Below, in pieces: positions 28,121-35,900 of a DNA stretch of 64,000 nt; positions within the stretch are counted from its first letter, which is position 1; each line of letters starts with the position of its first letter. Under the pieces are notes generated by a model that was given only the letters and a program-made list of their open reading frames with translations, was not told where the DNA came from and ran no database searches. Source of the DNA: Streptomyces sp. NBC_01353. Its GTDB lineage: Bacteria > Actinomycetota > Actinomycetes > Streptomycetales > Streptomycetaceae. Both the position numbers and the translations under genes were made by a program. The DNA is taken from the NCBI RefSeq assembly GCF_036237275.1, contig NZ_CP108352.1:7403501-7467500 (forward strand), given 5' to 3'.

Positions 28121-29481
28121 CGATCACTCGGGCCCCGGCTGCCACCCGCTCCGCCGAAGCCGTCGACGCACGGGTGCCGTTGCGGCGACTCGTGCCGCTG
28201 TCGGCCCAGCACGTCCTGGCGATGATCGCCGCACCGGTCTCCACCGTCTTCCTCGTCGCCGGCACTCTGAAGATGCCGCCCGGCGCGACGGCCTCGCTGC
28301 TCAGCGCCGTCCTCCTGCTCTGCGGAGCGGGCGCCCTGCTCCAGTCCCTCGGAGTGTGGCGGATCGGTGGCCGGCTCCCGTTCGTCATGCTGCCCGGCGG
28401 CGCCGCGACCGCGCTGTTCCTCCAGATCGCGCAGGAACACGGGGCGCCGACGGCCGCCGGCGCCGTCCTCCTGGCGGCGGCGCTGCTCCTGACCGTACTG
28501 CCGCTGTACGCGCGCGTCGTACGGCTCTTCCCGCCCCTGGTCATGGGCGTGACCGTGCTCCTCATCGGGATCGCGATGATCCGGGTCGCCGCTCGGCTCG
28601 TCACCGGCCCTGACGGCACGGGCGAGCCGCGCGCGGTGCTCCTCGCCGCCTTCACGGTCGCGGCCACCGTCGCCGCGTACGTGCTCCTGCGCGGCGTCTG
28701 GCGCCAGACCTCCGTCCTCATCGGGATGGCGGCGGGCACCCTCGTGGCGGTGACGACCGGCCTGGGGGCCTTCACCCCCGCGGTCGGGAGCGGCTTCGCG
28801 CTGCCCGCGTTCCTGCCCTTCGGGACACCACGGTTCGACCTGGTGGCCGCCCTTCCGCTGCTCGTGTTCAGCCTCACCACCCTGGCCGAGATCACCGGAC
28901 AGACTGTGCTCAACAGCGAGACCGTCGGCCGGACTCCCGCCCCCGAACGGGACGTTCCGCGCGTCGCCCGCGCCGACGCCCTGGTCTCCCTGGCCGGCGG
29001 ACTGTTCGGTACGTCCCTCATGGTCACCAGCGCCGAGAACATCGGCATCGGCCGGCTCACCGGAGTCCGCAGCCGCTTCGTGACCGCCGGGGCCGGAGTG
29101 CTCCTGGTCGTCCTGGGCCTGGCCACGCCCGTGTCCCGGGCGCTGGCCGGGATACCCGAGGCCGTCGTGGGCGGCTCCGCCCTCGTCGTCTACGCCGTCA
29201 TCGCCGTCATGGGCGTCGAGATGCTCCGCCGGGCCGACCTGTCGGGCACGGGTACGGGCAACCTGACGGCCGCTCTCGCACTCACCGCGGGACTGCTGCC
29301 GCTGCTCACCCCGGACCTGTACGCGGGGTTCCCCGGATGGGCCCGTACGATCCTGGGCAGCGGCGTCGTCGCCGGCACCCTGACAGCGGTGCTCCTCACT
29401 GCGCTGCTCGGCCGGTTCGGCCCTGGGAGCCGTCGCACAGAGGATGACCGCGGCGGAAGCGGCGGCGCGGGTCACCCCTGA
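28117..29481 (+). CDS. NCS2-family nucleobase-type permease
   Basis: 454 residues with about 12-14 hydrophobic segments. VPLSAQHVLAMIAAPVSTVF at the N-terminus and TSAENIGIGRLTGVRSRFVT in the middle are the NCS2 (xanthine/uracil:H+ symporter) hallmarks. Translationally coupled to the arylsulfotransferase-family gene. The usual NCS2 substrates are purines or uracil, but the coupling suggests a related aromatic or heterocyclic compound, possibly the sulfotransferase substrate or product (inference). Its last 10 bp overlap the end of the convergent rhodanese gene. Confidence 0.85.
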   Translation: MTITRAPAATRSAEAVDARVPLRRLVPLSAQHVLAMIAAPVSTVFLVAGTLKMPPGATASLLSAVLLLCGAGALLQSLGVWRIGGRLPFVMLPGGAATALFLQIAQEHGAPTAAGAVLLAAALLLTVLPLYARVVRLFPPLVMGVTVLLIGIAMIRVAARLVTGPDGTGEPRAVLLAAFTVAATVAAYVLLRGVWRQTSVLIGMAAGTLVAVTTGLGAFTPAVGSGFALPAFLPFGTPRFDLVAALPLLVFSLTTLAEITGQTVLNSETVGRTPAPERDVPRVARADALVSLAGGLFGTSLMVTSAENIGIGRLTGVRSRFVTAGAGVLLVVLGLATPVSRALAGIPEAVVGGSALVVYAVIAVMGVEMLRRADLSGTGTGNLTAALALTAGLLPLLTPDLYAGFPGWARTILGSGVVAGTLTAVLLTALLGRFGPGSRRTEDDRGGSGGAGHP

Positions 29482-30020
29482 GGTGCCGCGCCGCGCCGGT
29501 TGAAGGGAAGCCGGCCGAGGACCACCGCCATGCCGCAGGTGTCGGTGAGCGCCGAGAACACCAGCCCTCCGGCGATCCCCGCCGACAGCAGCTGGAACGC
29601 CGGATGCACGAGCAGCCCGAGAGCCAGGCCGAGCAGCACGAGGGCGCCGGCGGTGAAGCGGACTTGACGCTCCATCCCCCAGACGGCGCGTACGGGACCG
29701 GGCGGGTGCTCGAGCCGGTGACCGGCGGCGGCCCAGGCCCGGGTACCGCCGGTGAGGCTCGCCGCCGCGATCCCGTGGGAGGCGAGGACCGCGGCACCCT
29801 TCTCGGAGCGGGCGCCGGAGGCGCACACCAGGAGCAGCCGTCCGCTCTCGGCGGTGCTCCGCAGCTCCGCCAGGTTGCCCTCGACGCGCTCCAGGGGAAT
29901 GTTGACGGCGCCCGGCACGTGGCCGGAGGCGAACTCGCCGGGAGTACGGACGTCGACCACGTTCAGCTCGGGCAGCCGTGGCTCGGCCTCGTCGACGCTG
30001 AGGATGCTGGAAATACTCAT
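29472..30020 (-). CDS. Membrane-anchored rhodanese (YgaP-like)
   Basis: 182 residues. Rhodanese domain at about 8-105 with the active loop LLLVCASGARSEKG (Cys at about 65) and NVVDVRTPGEFASGHVPGAVN. It is followed by a DUF2892-type pair of helices (MERQVRFTAGALVLLG to AGGLVFSALTDTCGMAVVL, about 117-175). This layout is that of YgaP, an inner membrane sulfurtransferase. Fits the sulfur context. Reads in the same direction as the DUF1684 gene, but a strong hairpin separates them. Confidence 0.85.
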   Translation of the reverse strand: MSISSILSVDEAEPRLPELNVVDVRTPGEFASGHVPGAVNIPLERVEGNLAELRSTAESGRLLLVCASGARSEKGAAVLASHGIAAASLTGGTRAWAAAGHRLEHPPGPVRAVWGMERQVRFTAGALVLLGLALGLLVHPAFQLLSAGIAGGLVFSALTDTCGMAVVLGRLPFNRRGAAPQG

Positions 30021-30045
30021 GAGGAACCTGCCCTTGGCGGAGACG

Positions 30046-30082
30046 GGGGACGGCCCCGACCACCAGCGGCGGGGCCGTCCCC
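30046..30082. terminator. 13-bp stem hairpin between DUF1684 and rhodanese genes
   Basis: GGGGACGGCCCCG (30046-30058) pairs perfectly with CGGGGCCGTCCCC (30070-30082) across 11 nt. It lies after the stop of the DUF1684 gene and 26 bp before the rhodanese start, so it either ends the upstream transcript or limits read-through into the rhodanese gene. Confidence 0.75.
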
Positions 30083-30199
30083 GGGATGCTAGGCGGTGCC
30101 GGGCGGCAACGCCCGCAGGCGGACGGCATCGCCACGAGGTGGCCATGACGCCGTCACGCCGCGGCAACAATCCGAGTCGGCGCCTTCCGCAGGCCCCCG

Positions 30200-31084
30200 C
30201 TAGGAGACCGGGCCGCGCTCGCGGGGGATCTTCTCGCCGGCCTCGATCGCGACGGGCAGCCGGTTCTCGCCCGGCGGCAGCGGGCAGGTCGCGAAGTCGG
30301 TGTAGGCGCAGGGCAGATTGGTGGCGCGGTTGAAGTCGAGCACCACCGTGCCGTCGGGCCCGGGCGCGGCCACCCCGAGCTGGCGGTTGGCCGCGTACGT
30401 GGTGACGCCCGAGGTCTCGTCGGTGAACAGTACCGTGAGGCTCCCGGGCAAGTGCCCGTTGAACGCGGTCAGGCTCAACTCCTGTCCGCCCAGCCGGAAG
30501 ACGACGCGGCCCGGAGCGTCGTACACGTGCCGAAGGCCTTCGACGGAGGCGCCGACCGTGGTCGGTCGCGGCTCGTCGAAGGCCTCGTAGCGGCCCGTGA
30601 CCACCCAGCGCGGATCGGGCGCATACGTGGGCGTGCCGGTGAAGGCGACCCGCAGCGGGTGGTCCGGGTGCCGTGGCCGGACCACGTCGTGGCCGCCGCG
30701 CTTGGCGACCTCGATCACGGTGTCGCCCCAGACGGCGTCGACGCCGCCGCGCTCCGGAACGACGCCGAAGAGGTGCCGCCCGCGTACCACCACGCCGTCG
30801 ACGACGAGTTCCGTCCCCTCGTCGAGCTCCACGGCGACACCTTCGGGTCCCGTCGACCAGGTCCCCGGTACGCCGGAGAAACTCTGGGGCTCGGCGGAGA
30901 GCCAGTGCAGACCGGTGACCGCGAGGAAGCCGTGCTCCGACGCGAGCCGGGCGTCCTTGTCCCGGTGCCACTCCTGCCATTCCGCGGCGAAGACCTCCGG
31001 ATCGGGAACGCCGGCGATGCTGGTACGTCCGTCGTGGTCGTGGTCGACGGCTTCGCGGGCGTCGGGGATGTCATGGACGCTCAT
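30200..31084 (-). CDS. DUF1684 domain protein
   Basis: 294 residues, complete. Recognisable DUF1684 blocks: AAEWQEWHRDKDARLASEHGFLAVTGLHWLS near the start, GRYEAFDEPRPTTVG in the middle and VLDFNRATNLPCAYTDFATCPLPPGENRLPVAIEAGEK at the end. No signal peptide, so presumably cytoplasmic. Biochemical function of the family is not established. A Cys-ending leader peptide about 200 bp upstream on the same strand suggests control by sulfur or cysteine status. Confidence 0.82.
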   Translation of the reverse strand: MSVHDIPDAREAVDHDHDGRTSIAGVPDPEVFAAEWQEWHRDKDARLASEHGFLAVTGLHWLSAEPQSFSGVPGTWSTGPEGVAVELDEGTELVVDGVVVRGRHLFGVVPERGGVDAVWGDTVIEVAKRGGHDVVRPRHPDHPLRVAFTGTPTYAPDPRWVVTGRYEAFDEPRPTTVGASVEGLRHVYDAPGRVVFRLGGQELSLTAFNGHLPGSLTVLFTDETSGVTTYAANRQLGVAAPGPDGTVVLDFNRATNLPCAYTDFATCPLPPGENRLPVAIEAGEKIPRERGPVS

Positions 31085-31280
31085 GCGTCTCCTCCTGGTG
31101 CAGTGGATGGTGTGGTGTGCGCGGCCCCGTGTCCAGTGCCAGGAAGCCGAATGCCCCGAGGCGGGGGGGCGGAAGGCAGGAGGGAACGGACCACGGGGCG
31201 GAACGAGGCCGTCGGAGGGGCGCCCAGGAGCCTTTCGGACAAACGCGTCGGTGTCCGGACGCCGGGACGAGGCCTCGGTG

Positions 31281-31334
31281 TCAGCCGGAACAGGCCATGG
31301 TCGTGACGCGCACGTAGTCCACGTGTCGACGCAT
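31281..31334 (-). CDS. Second sulfur-type leader peptide
   Basis: Short ORF MRRHVDYVRVTTMACSG and stop; a GTG at 31349 would add five residues (MSLLV). The RRHVD-x-x-RV-...-C pattern matches the actinobacterial leader peptide class also present in front of ssuC in this window, though the Ser-Ala before Cys is replaced by Met-Ala. It is on the same strand as and upstream of the DUF1684 gene. No strong ribosome site is visible, as is common for this class. Confidence 0.65.
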   Translation of the reverse strand: MRRHVDYVRVTTMACSG

Positions 31335-31540
31335 CACGAGCAGGCTCACGGCTTCAGAAGAACACAACTCCGGTGCGGTGCGCCAGTATCCCCGCATCGC
31401 GACGACGGTGTGCGGGCTCCGGCGTGCGCAGCTGCGGACCCTCGAAGGCGCGGTGCCGCGCGCCGGCGTCGCGCGGTCGAAGACGACCTCTGACCGGTGC
31501 TGCGCCGGGTCGGCATGGCGACATCGGCAGAGCGGTGGCG

Positions 31541-31666
31541 TCAGCGATGACGGGCGAGTTTGACCGCGGAGACGAGCAGGAGCAGGGCCAGGGCCGGGAT
31601 GAGCACGAGATCAGGAATCGCCGCGAGGAGCACCCCGCCCAGCAGGGCGCCGGCGACGGAGCCCAG
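31541..31666 (-). pseudogene. C-terminal remnant of a TauE/SafE-like exporter
   Basis: Minus frame LGSVAGALLGGVLLAAIPDL continued by VLIPALALLLLVSAVKLARHR and stop at 31541. Two hydrophobic stretches with a basic end resemble the terminus of TauE/SafE sulfite-exporter-like permeases. Only about 41 codons remain; upstream sequence is unrelated. The identification is tentative because the fragment is short. Confidence 0.4.
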
Positions 31667-31759
31667 TCTACGATGCCGAGCGTGTCGCCCGCCGCGACCG
31701 TCAGGGACGCCCCGTCTACGCCCGGGCGCGCCCCCCCCGCCGGAACCCCTTTCGTACGT

Positions 31760-32118
31760 CTACGGCTTCGAGGAGCACGTCGTCCCGGGGAGGCCCCCGC
31801 CCGGCGGGCGCGCCGCCACGACGGAGGCCCGCGAGGTCTCCAGGCGCGGCACCGAGGCGAACCGGCGGGTGTACGGGTGCCGTGGCGCCCCCAGGACCCG
31901 CTCGACGGGCCCCTGCTCGACTACGGCGCCTTCCCGCATCACCAGGACCAGGTCCACGCTCCCCGCGACGACCCCCAGATCGGGCGAGACCAGCACCAGA
32001 CCCGTGAGGTCTCGGCCCCCGCGCCGTGCAGCAGGTCGAGGATCTGGGCCTGGACGGTGACGTCCAGGGCGGTCGTCGGCTCGTCCACCACGATCAGCCG
32101 CGGTTCGCACACCGTCGC
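31760..32118 (-). pseudogene. Frameshifted fragment of an oligopeptide-type ABC ATPase
   Basis: One minus frame reads [20 protein letters not shown] then [15 protein letters not shown] (Walker B and following region of the Dpp/Opp ATPase class). After a shift, another frame continues [45 protein letters not shown] to a stop at 31760. Walker A and the N-terminal half are missing. At about 32115 it abuts a flavin oxidoreductase fragment on the other strand. Confidence 0.72.
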
Positions 32119-32584
32119 CGGCCGCAACGGCCTGCGCTTCGCTGCCAACTACCACGTCAGCCCGGCGACCGTACTGGAGGCGGCCGAGGGCTACCGCGCC
32201 GCATTCCAGCCCTCCGACGACCTGGAGAAGCCGTACGTCAGTGTCTCCACCGACGTCGTCGTCGCCGAGGACGACGCGACCGCACGGGAACTGGCCACCG
32301 GCTACGGTCTGTGGGTTCGCAGCATCCGTTCCGGCGAGGGCGCCATCCCCTTCCCGACCCCGGACGAGGCCCTGGACCACGCCTGGACGGAGGAGGACCT
32401 GACGCTGGTCGCCGACCGCGTCGACACCCAGTTCGTCGGCTCCCCGCAGCGCGTCGCCGACCGGCTCGTGCAATTGCAGGAGGCCACCGGCGCGGACGAA
32501 CTGATCATCACCACCATCACCCACCACCACGCCGACCGCGTGCGCTCCTACCGACTCCTCGCGGAGGAGTGGCAAAGCCGATGA
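32115..32584 (+). pseudogene. C-terminal half of an LLM flavin oxidoreductase
   Basis: The plus frame carries [58 protein letters not shown] and TGADELIITTITHHHADRVR to a TGA at 32584. This is the C-terminal part of the luciferase-like MsnO8-type family. The N-terminal half is replaced by the reversed ABC ATPase fragment, so no functional start exists even though a long open frame runs through both. Confidence 0.72.
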
Positions 32585-32587
32585 GCC

Positions 32588-32957
32588 GATCGCGGTCCGG
32601 TCCCTGATGCCGTGCGCCGGCCACGCCCCGCCGCCTTGCGCCAGCCGCGCACCGTCAGTCCGTCGACGGCCTTCCCTCGATTTCGATCCGGTACCGCGAC
32701 CTATGCTGAGGGTTGTCCTAACGGAGGTTGGCGGACACCAATAAGGACAATGCCAACCGTCAGGTGCGGCTGTCGTTCCTGGGTTAGTTGCGGTATCGCG
32801 GGACTGTAGGCGTGATCTCCGGCCGTACCGAAGTGTCGGCCGCCGGGTCCGGCTGGAAGTCGCCGAGGATCGGATCGGGGCGGGTGGCCGCGTGGGGTCC
32901 GGGGTTGGCGGCGCGGGGGTGTCGTCTGCGGTGCGGAGCGGCCCGGTGGCTCGAGGA
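32588..32957. other. Gap without an intact gene, holds repeat copy B
   Basis: About 370 bp between the LLM fragment and the DUF72 gene. The middle is the yjbQ-tail repeat. The rest shows no coding signal that I could support on either strand. Confidence 0.55.
32711..32829 (+). repeat. Direct repeat copy B: orphan yjbQ 3' end
   Basis: Positions 32730-32829 match 19401-19500 without gaps (86 of 100). The frame still encodes DTNKDNANRQVRLSFLG and stop (32785-32787). Immediately upstream, 32711-32732 is unlike yjbQ but like copy C (GGTTGTCCT..CGGAGGT.GGCGGACAC). In this frame there is a TAA eight codons before the DTNK motif, so it is not an expressed gene. It therefore has the left flank of C and the right flank of A. 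Confidence 0.8.
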
Positions 32958-33749
32958 TCAGCTGTTGGCCGCCGCCTCGGTGTCGGACGGCAGGCGCTGC
33001 GGCGTTCGGCTGACGGTCAGGCCGGCCGCTGTCCCGGCGCGGGCGAAGACAAGCGCGTCCAGGACGGCCGCCGCGTGCGGATCATTATTGAAGTACGCGT
33101 AGACCTCGTGGTCATCGGGCCAGGTGGCCGCGATCCGCCGTACCCACGTCTGCAGGGACTGCCGGCCGTAGTGCGGCCAGAGCCGGGCGCGCCCGACGTG
33201 GAAGCGGACGTAGCCCCATTCCGCGGTCCGCCACAACGGTGTGACGGGCCGTGCCTGAACATCCGCCCAGCACAACGCGGCGCCGCGGCGTTCGAGGACG
33301 GACCGGACCGCGGGGGTCCACCACGAGTCGTGGCGCGGCTCGACGGCGACCCGGGTGCCGGCCGGGAAGCAGCTGAGGCAGTCGTCCAGAAGCCCGTGAT
33401 CCGCCCGCAGCGTAGGAGGCAGCTGGAGCAGCACCGGGCCGAGCCGGTCACCGAGACCGGCGGCGTGGCTCATCAGCCGGTGTACGGGCTCCTCCGGGTC
33501 GCGCAGCCGCTTGACGTGGGTCAGGAAGCGGCTCGCCTTGACGGCGACGACGAAGTCCTGCGGTGTGCGGTCCCGCCATGCGGCGAAGGTCTCCCGGGTG
33601 GGCAGCCGGTAGAAGGCATTGTTGACCTCCACGGTGGCGAAGCGCGCCGCGTACTCTTCGAGCCACAGCCTCTGCGGCATCCCGGCCGGATACAGGACAC
33701 CGCGCCAGTCCTTGTACTGCCACCCCGACGTGCCGACGAACAGGGTCAT
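32958..33749 (-). CDS. DUF72 (YecE-like) protein
   Basis: 263 residues from ATG 33749. DUF72 TIM-barrel signatures: LFVGTSGWQYKDWRGVLYP at the N-terminus, FATVEVNNAFYRLPTRETFAAW, FVVAVKASRFLTHVKRL, PVLLQLPPTLRADHG, VAVEPRHDSWW, YVRFHVG and EVYAYFNNDPHAAAVLDA. Function of the family is unknown. The in-frame extension to 33827 is not protein-like. Stands alone between repeat B and the LacI terminator. Confidence 0.88.
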   Translation of the reverse strand: MTLFVGTSGWQYKDWRGVLYPAGMPQRLWLEEYAARFATVEVNNAFYRLPTRETFAAWRDRTPQDFVVAVKASRFLTHVKRLRDPEEPVHRLMSHAAGLGDRLGPVLLQLPPTLRADHGLLDDCLSCFPAGTRVAVEPRHDSWWTPAVRSVLERRGAALCWADVQARPVTPLWRTAEWGYVRFHVGRARLWPHYGRQSLQTWVRRIAATWPDDHEVYAYFNNDPHAAAVLDALVFARAGTAAGLTVSRTPQRLPSDTEAAANS

Positions 33750-33909
33750 ACACCCATCGAAGCACGCACTGTGCCGGTACGAGGTCACACTCGACTGCGC
33801 CGCCTGGTGCCATAGGACCGGCCACACCTACCTCGGCCCTGTTCCCCTCGGTGGTGTTGCTCCGAGTTACGCGCTCACCGTCTCCGACAACGCCACGCCC
33901 ACCCACCCT

Positions 33910-33929
33910 CCAGCCTCCCTGGAGGCTGG
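33910..33929. terminator. Hairpin after the lacI-type gene
   Basis: CCAGCCTC-CCTG-GAGGCTGG, an 8-bp stem with a 4-nt loop, about 45 bp beyond the end of the LacI gene in its reading direction. Confidence 0.55.
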
Positions 33930-33974
33930 ATCCAGGACCGCGCACCGGCTCATGAAGCAGCCGCCGAGCCTCCT

Positions 33975-35000
33975 TCAGCCGGCGGTGGCACGCGGTGGTC
34001 CGCTCGAGCCTCGGACCACCAGATGTGTGGGGACCGTGAGGGTGCGGGCTCGAGAGCGGTCGCCGTCCAGGCGGGCGAGGGCGGTTCTGGCCGCGGCTTC
34101 GCCGATGGCTGCCGGGTCCTGGGCCACCACGGTCAGCGCCGGTTCGAGCACCTCGGCGAGCGGAAGGTCGTCGAAGGCGACCAGGGCGACGTCTTTACGT
34201 GCTGAGCGGGCGAGTTGGGCGACGACTCCCAGGGCCACGATGTTGTTCGCCGCGAACAGGGCGGTGGGCGGATCCGGCAGCCGCAGCAGTGCGGTGGTTG
34301 CGGCGGCGGCGGTCTCCTGGCCGTGCGCCCCTGTCACGAGAGTTCGGTCGTAGGGCAGATCCGCCGCCGCGAGCGCGGAGCGGTAGCCGGCGAGGCGCTC
34401 GCGGCGGGTGTAGAGCTTGGGGGGGAGGTCGCCGATGAATCCGATGCGCTGGTGGCCGTGTGCGATGAGGTGGGAAACGCCCTCCTGGACACCGGTTCGG
34501 TTGGAGCTGACGACGCAGTCGGCCGACAGTCCGACTCCCGGGCGGTCGAGGAAGAGGATGGGCAGTCCGGCCGCGCGTGATGCCTTGAGGTAGCTGTGGT
34601 CGGCCCCGAATGCGGGAACCACCATCAGCATGCTGACGCGCCGGGCCAGGAAGGTCTGGGTCAGCACTCGCTCGCGTTCCGGGTCTTCGGCCGATGAACC
34701 CATGAGCAGGGTGAGTCCCCTGCTTCTCACCACGTCCTCGATGCTGCCGGCCACCGTTCCGAAGAACGGGTTGCCCAGGTCCGGTACCACAAGCCCGACG
34801 GTGGTGTCAGGGCCCCCTACACGGATGTTGCGGGCCATGAGGTTCGGCTGGAAGCCCAGCTTCGCCACCGCGGCGAGCACGCGCTCCCGTGTCTGCGCCG
34901 AGCTCGGTCCGTCCTCGTTGAGTACCCGGGAGACCGTCTTGGCGCTGACGCCCACCTCTCGGGCGACATCGGCCAGAGTGGGGCGGCGAGTCGCGGCCAT
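33975..35000 (-). CDS. LacI-family repressor of the sugar/fructan locus
   Basis: 341 residues. N-terminal HTH TLADVAREVGVSAKTVSRVLNEDGPSS (8-34) with the LacI hinge helix NLMARNIRVG, then a periplasmic-binding-like effector domain (TTVGLVVPDLGNPFFGTVAGSIED, GLPILFLDRPG, GHQRIGFIGDLP, DPPTALFAANNIVALGV, VALVAFDDLPLAEVL). It follows the sugar ABC genes after a 75-bp gap with a hairpin. Tandem LacI-type palindromes lie in front of the binding-protein/kinase promoter and the GH32 gene, so both are its likely targets; fructose or a fructan oligomer is the suggested inducer. Confidence 0.9.
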   Translation of the reverse strand: MAATRRPTLADVAREVGVSAKTVSRVLNEDGPSSAQTRERVLAAVAKLGFQPNLMARNIRVGGPDTTVGLVVPDLGNPFFGTVAGSIEDVVRSRGLTLLMGSSAEDPERERVLTQTFLARRVSMLMVVPAFGADHSYLKASRAAGLPILFLDRPGVGLSADCVVSSNRTGVQEGVSHLIAHGHQRIGFIGDLPPKLYTRRERLAGYRSALAAADLPYDRTLVTGAHGQETAAAATTALLRLPDPPTALFAANNIVALGVVAQLARSARKDVALVAFDDLPLAEVLEPALTVVAQDPAAIGEAAARTALARLDGDRSRARTLTVPTHLVVRGSSGPPRATAG

Positions 35001-35024
35001 GTACCACCGTTCCTGTGCGTTCGT

Positions 35025-35053
35025 CGGGCCCGACCCCGCGAGGGCCGGGCCCG
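35025..35053. terminator. GC-rich hairpin between ATPase and lacI-type genes
   Basis: CGGGCCCG (35025-35032) pairs with CGGGCCCG (35046-35053); inner CCC/GGG pairing can extend it. It may reduce read-through into the repressor gene. Confidence 0.5.
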
Positions 35054-35075
35054 GTATTCTCTCTGAGGTGTTGAT

Positions 35076-35900
35076 TCAGTGGGCTGTCACGCCTGCCGCC
35101 TTGGCGGCGTCCGCGTCGGAGACGACGGTACCGCCCTCCTCGACACGCAGCGCCCCGGTCATGATGGCGACGACCTCGGCCATGGAGTAGTCGGACGGCT
35201 TGATGAGGGCCTCACGTCGGCCGAGCCGGTGTACGTGGATGCGGTCGGCGATTTCGAAGACGTGCGGCATGTTGTGGCTGATCAGGACCACGGGCATGCC
35301 CTTGTCGCGGACCCGGCGGATCAGGTCGAGGACCTGTCCGGATTCCTTGACGCCCAGCGCGGCCGTGGGCTCGTCCATCACGACGACACTGCGGGCCCAG
35401 GCGACCGAGCGGGCCACGGCCACGGCCTGCCGCTGGCCGCCGGAGAGAGTCTCCACCGGCTGGGACAACGACCGCAGACCGATCTTGAGGTCCGCCATGT
35501 GGGCCGCTGCCTCCTGCCGCATCCGCTTCTTGTCGAGCATGCGGAACGCGCTGCCGAGCAATCCGGGCCGGCGCAGCTCGCGTCCGAGGAACATGTTGGA
35601 AGCGATGTCCATGGAGGCTGCCACGGCCAGGTCCTGGTAGACGGTCTCTATGCCGTGCTGCCGGGCGCTCTGCGGGCCGCTGAACCGGATGGGCTCGCCG
35701 TTCAGCCGTATCTCCCCCTCGTCCGGGGTGATCGCGCCGGTCAGTGCCTTGATCAGGCTGGTCTTGCCCGCTCCGTTGTCGCCGATGACGGCGAGCACCT
35801 CGCCAGGCAGCAGGTCGAAGTCGGCACCGTCGATGGCGGTGACGTGGCCGTACCGCTTGACCAGGCCGCGGGCCTGGAGGACAGGGGTGTCGGTGCTCAT
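35076..35900 (-). CDS. Sugar ABC transporter ATPase (single-domain, ribose/fructose type)
   Basis: 274 residues, one ATPase domain instead of the doubled RbsA form. Walker A GDNGAGKTSLIKALTG, signature LSGGQRQAVAVARSV, Walker B VVVMDEPTAALGVKESG, H-loop ISHNMPHVFEIADR. This single-domain form is that of the FrcA-like class, so the protein should act as a homodimer under the permease. ATG overlaps the permease stop as ATGA. Confidence 0.88.
   Translation of the reverse strand: MSTDTPVLQARGLVKRYGHVTAIDGADFDLLPGEVLAVIGDNGAGKTSLIKALTGAITPDEGEIRLNGEPIRFSGPQSARQHGIETVYQDLAVAASMDIASNMFLGRELRRPGLLGSAFRMLDKKRMRQEAAAHMADLKIGLRSLSQPVETLSGGQRQAVAVARSVAWARSVVVMDEPTAALGVKESGQVLDLIRRVRDKGMPVVLISHNMPHVFEIADRIHVHRLGRREALIKPSDYSMAEVVAIMTGALRVEEGGTVVSDADAAKAAGVTAH

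Noticed and set aside
28078-30135. Long minus-strand frame opposite the NCS2 permease
   Set aside because: Composition is not protein-like and the plus strand has a classical permease with family signatures.
31373-32584. 403-codon plus-strand frame taken as one gene
   Set aside because: Only its C-terminal third is LLM-like; the rest is antisense to an ABC ATPase fragment. Treated as pseudogenes.
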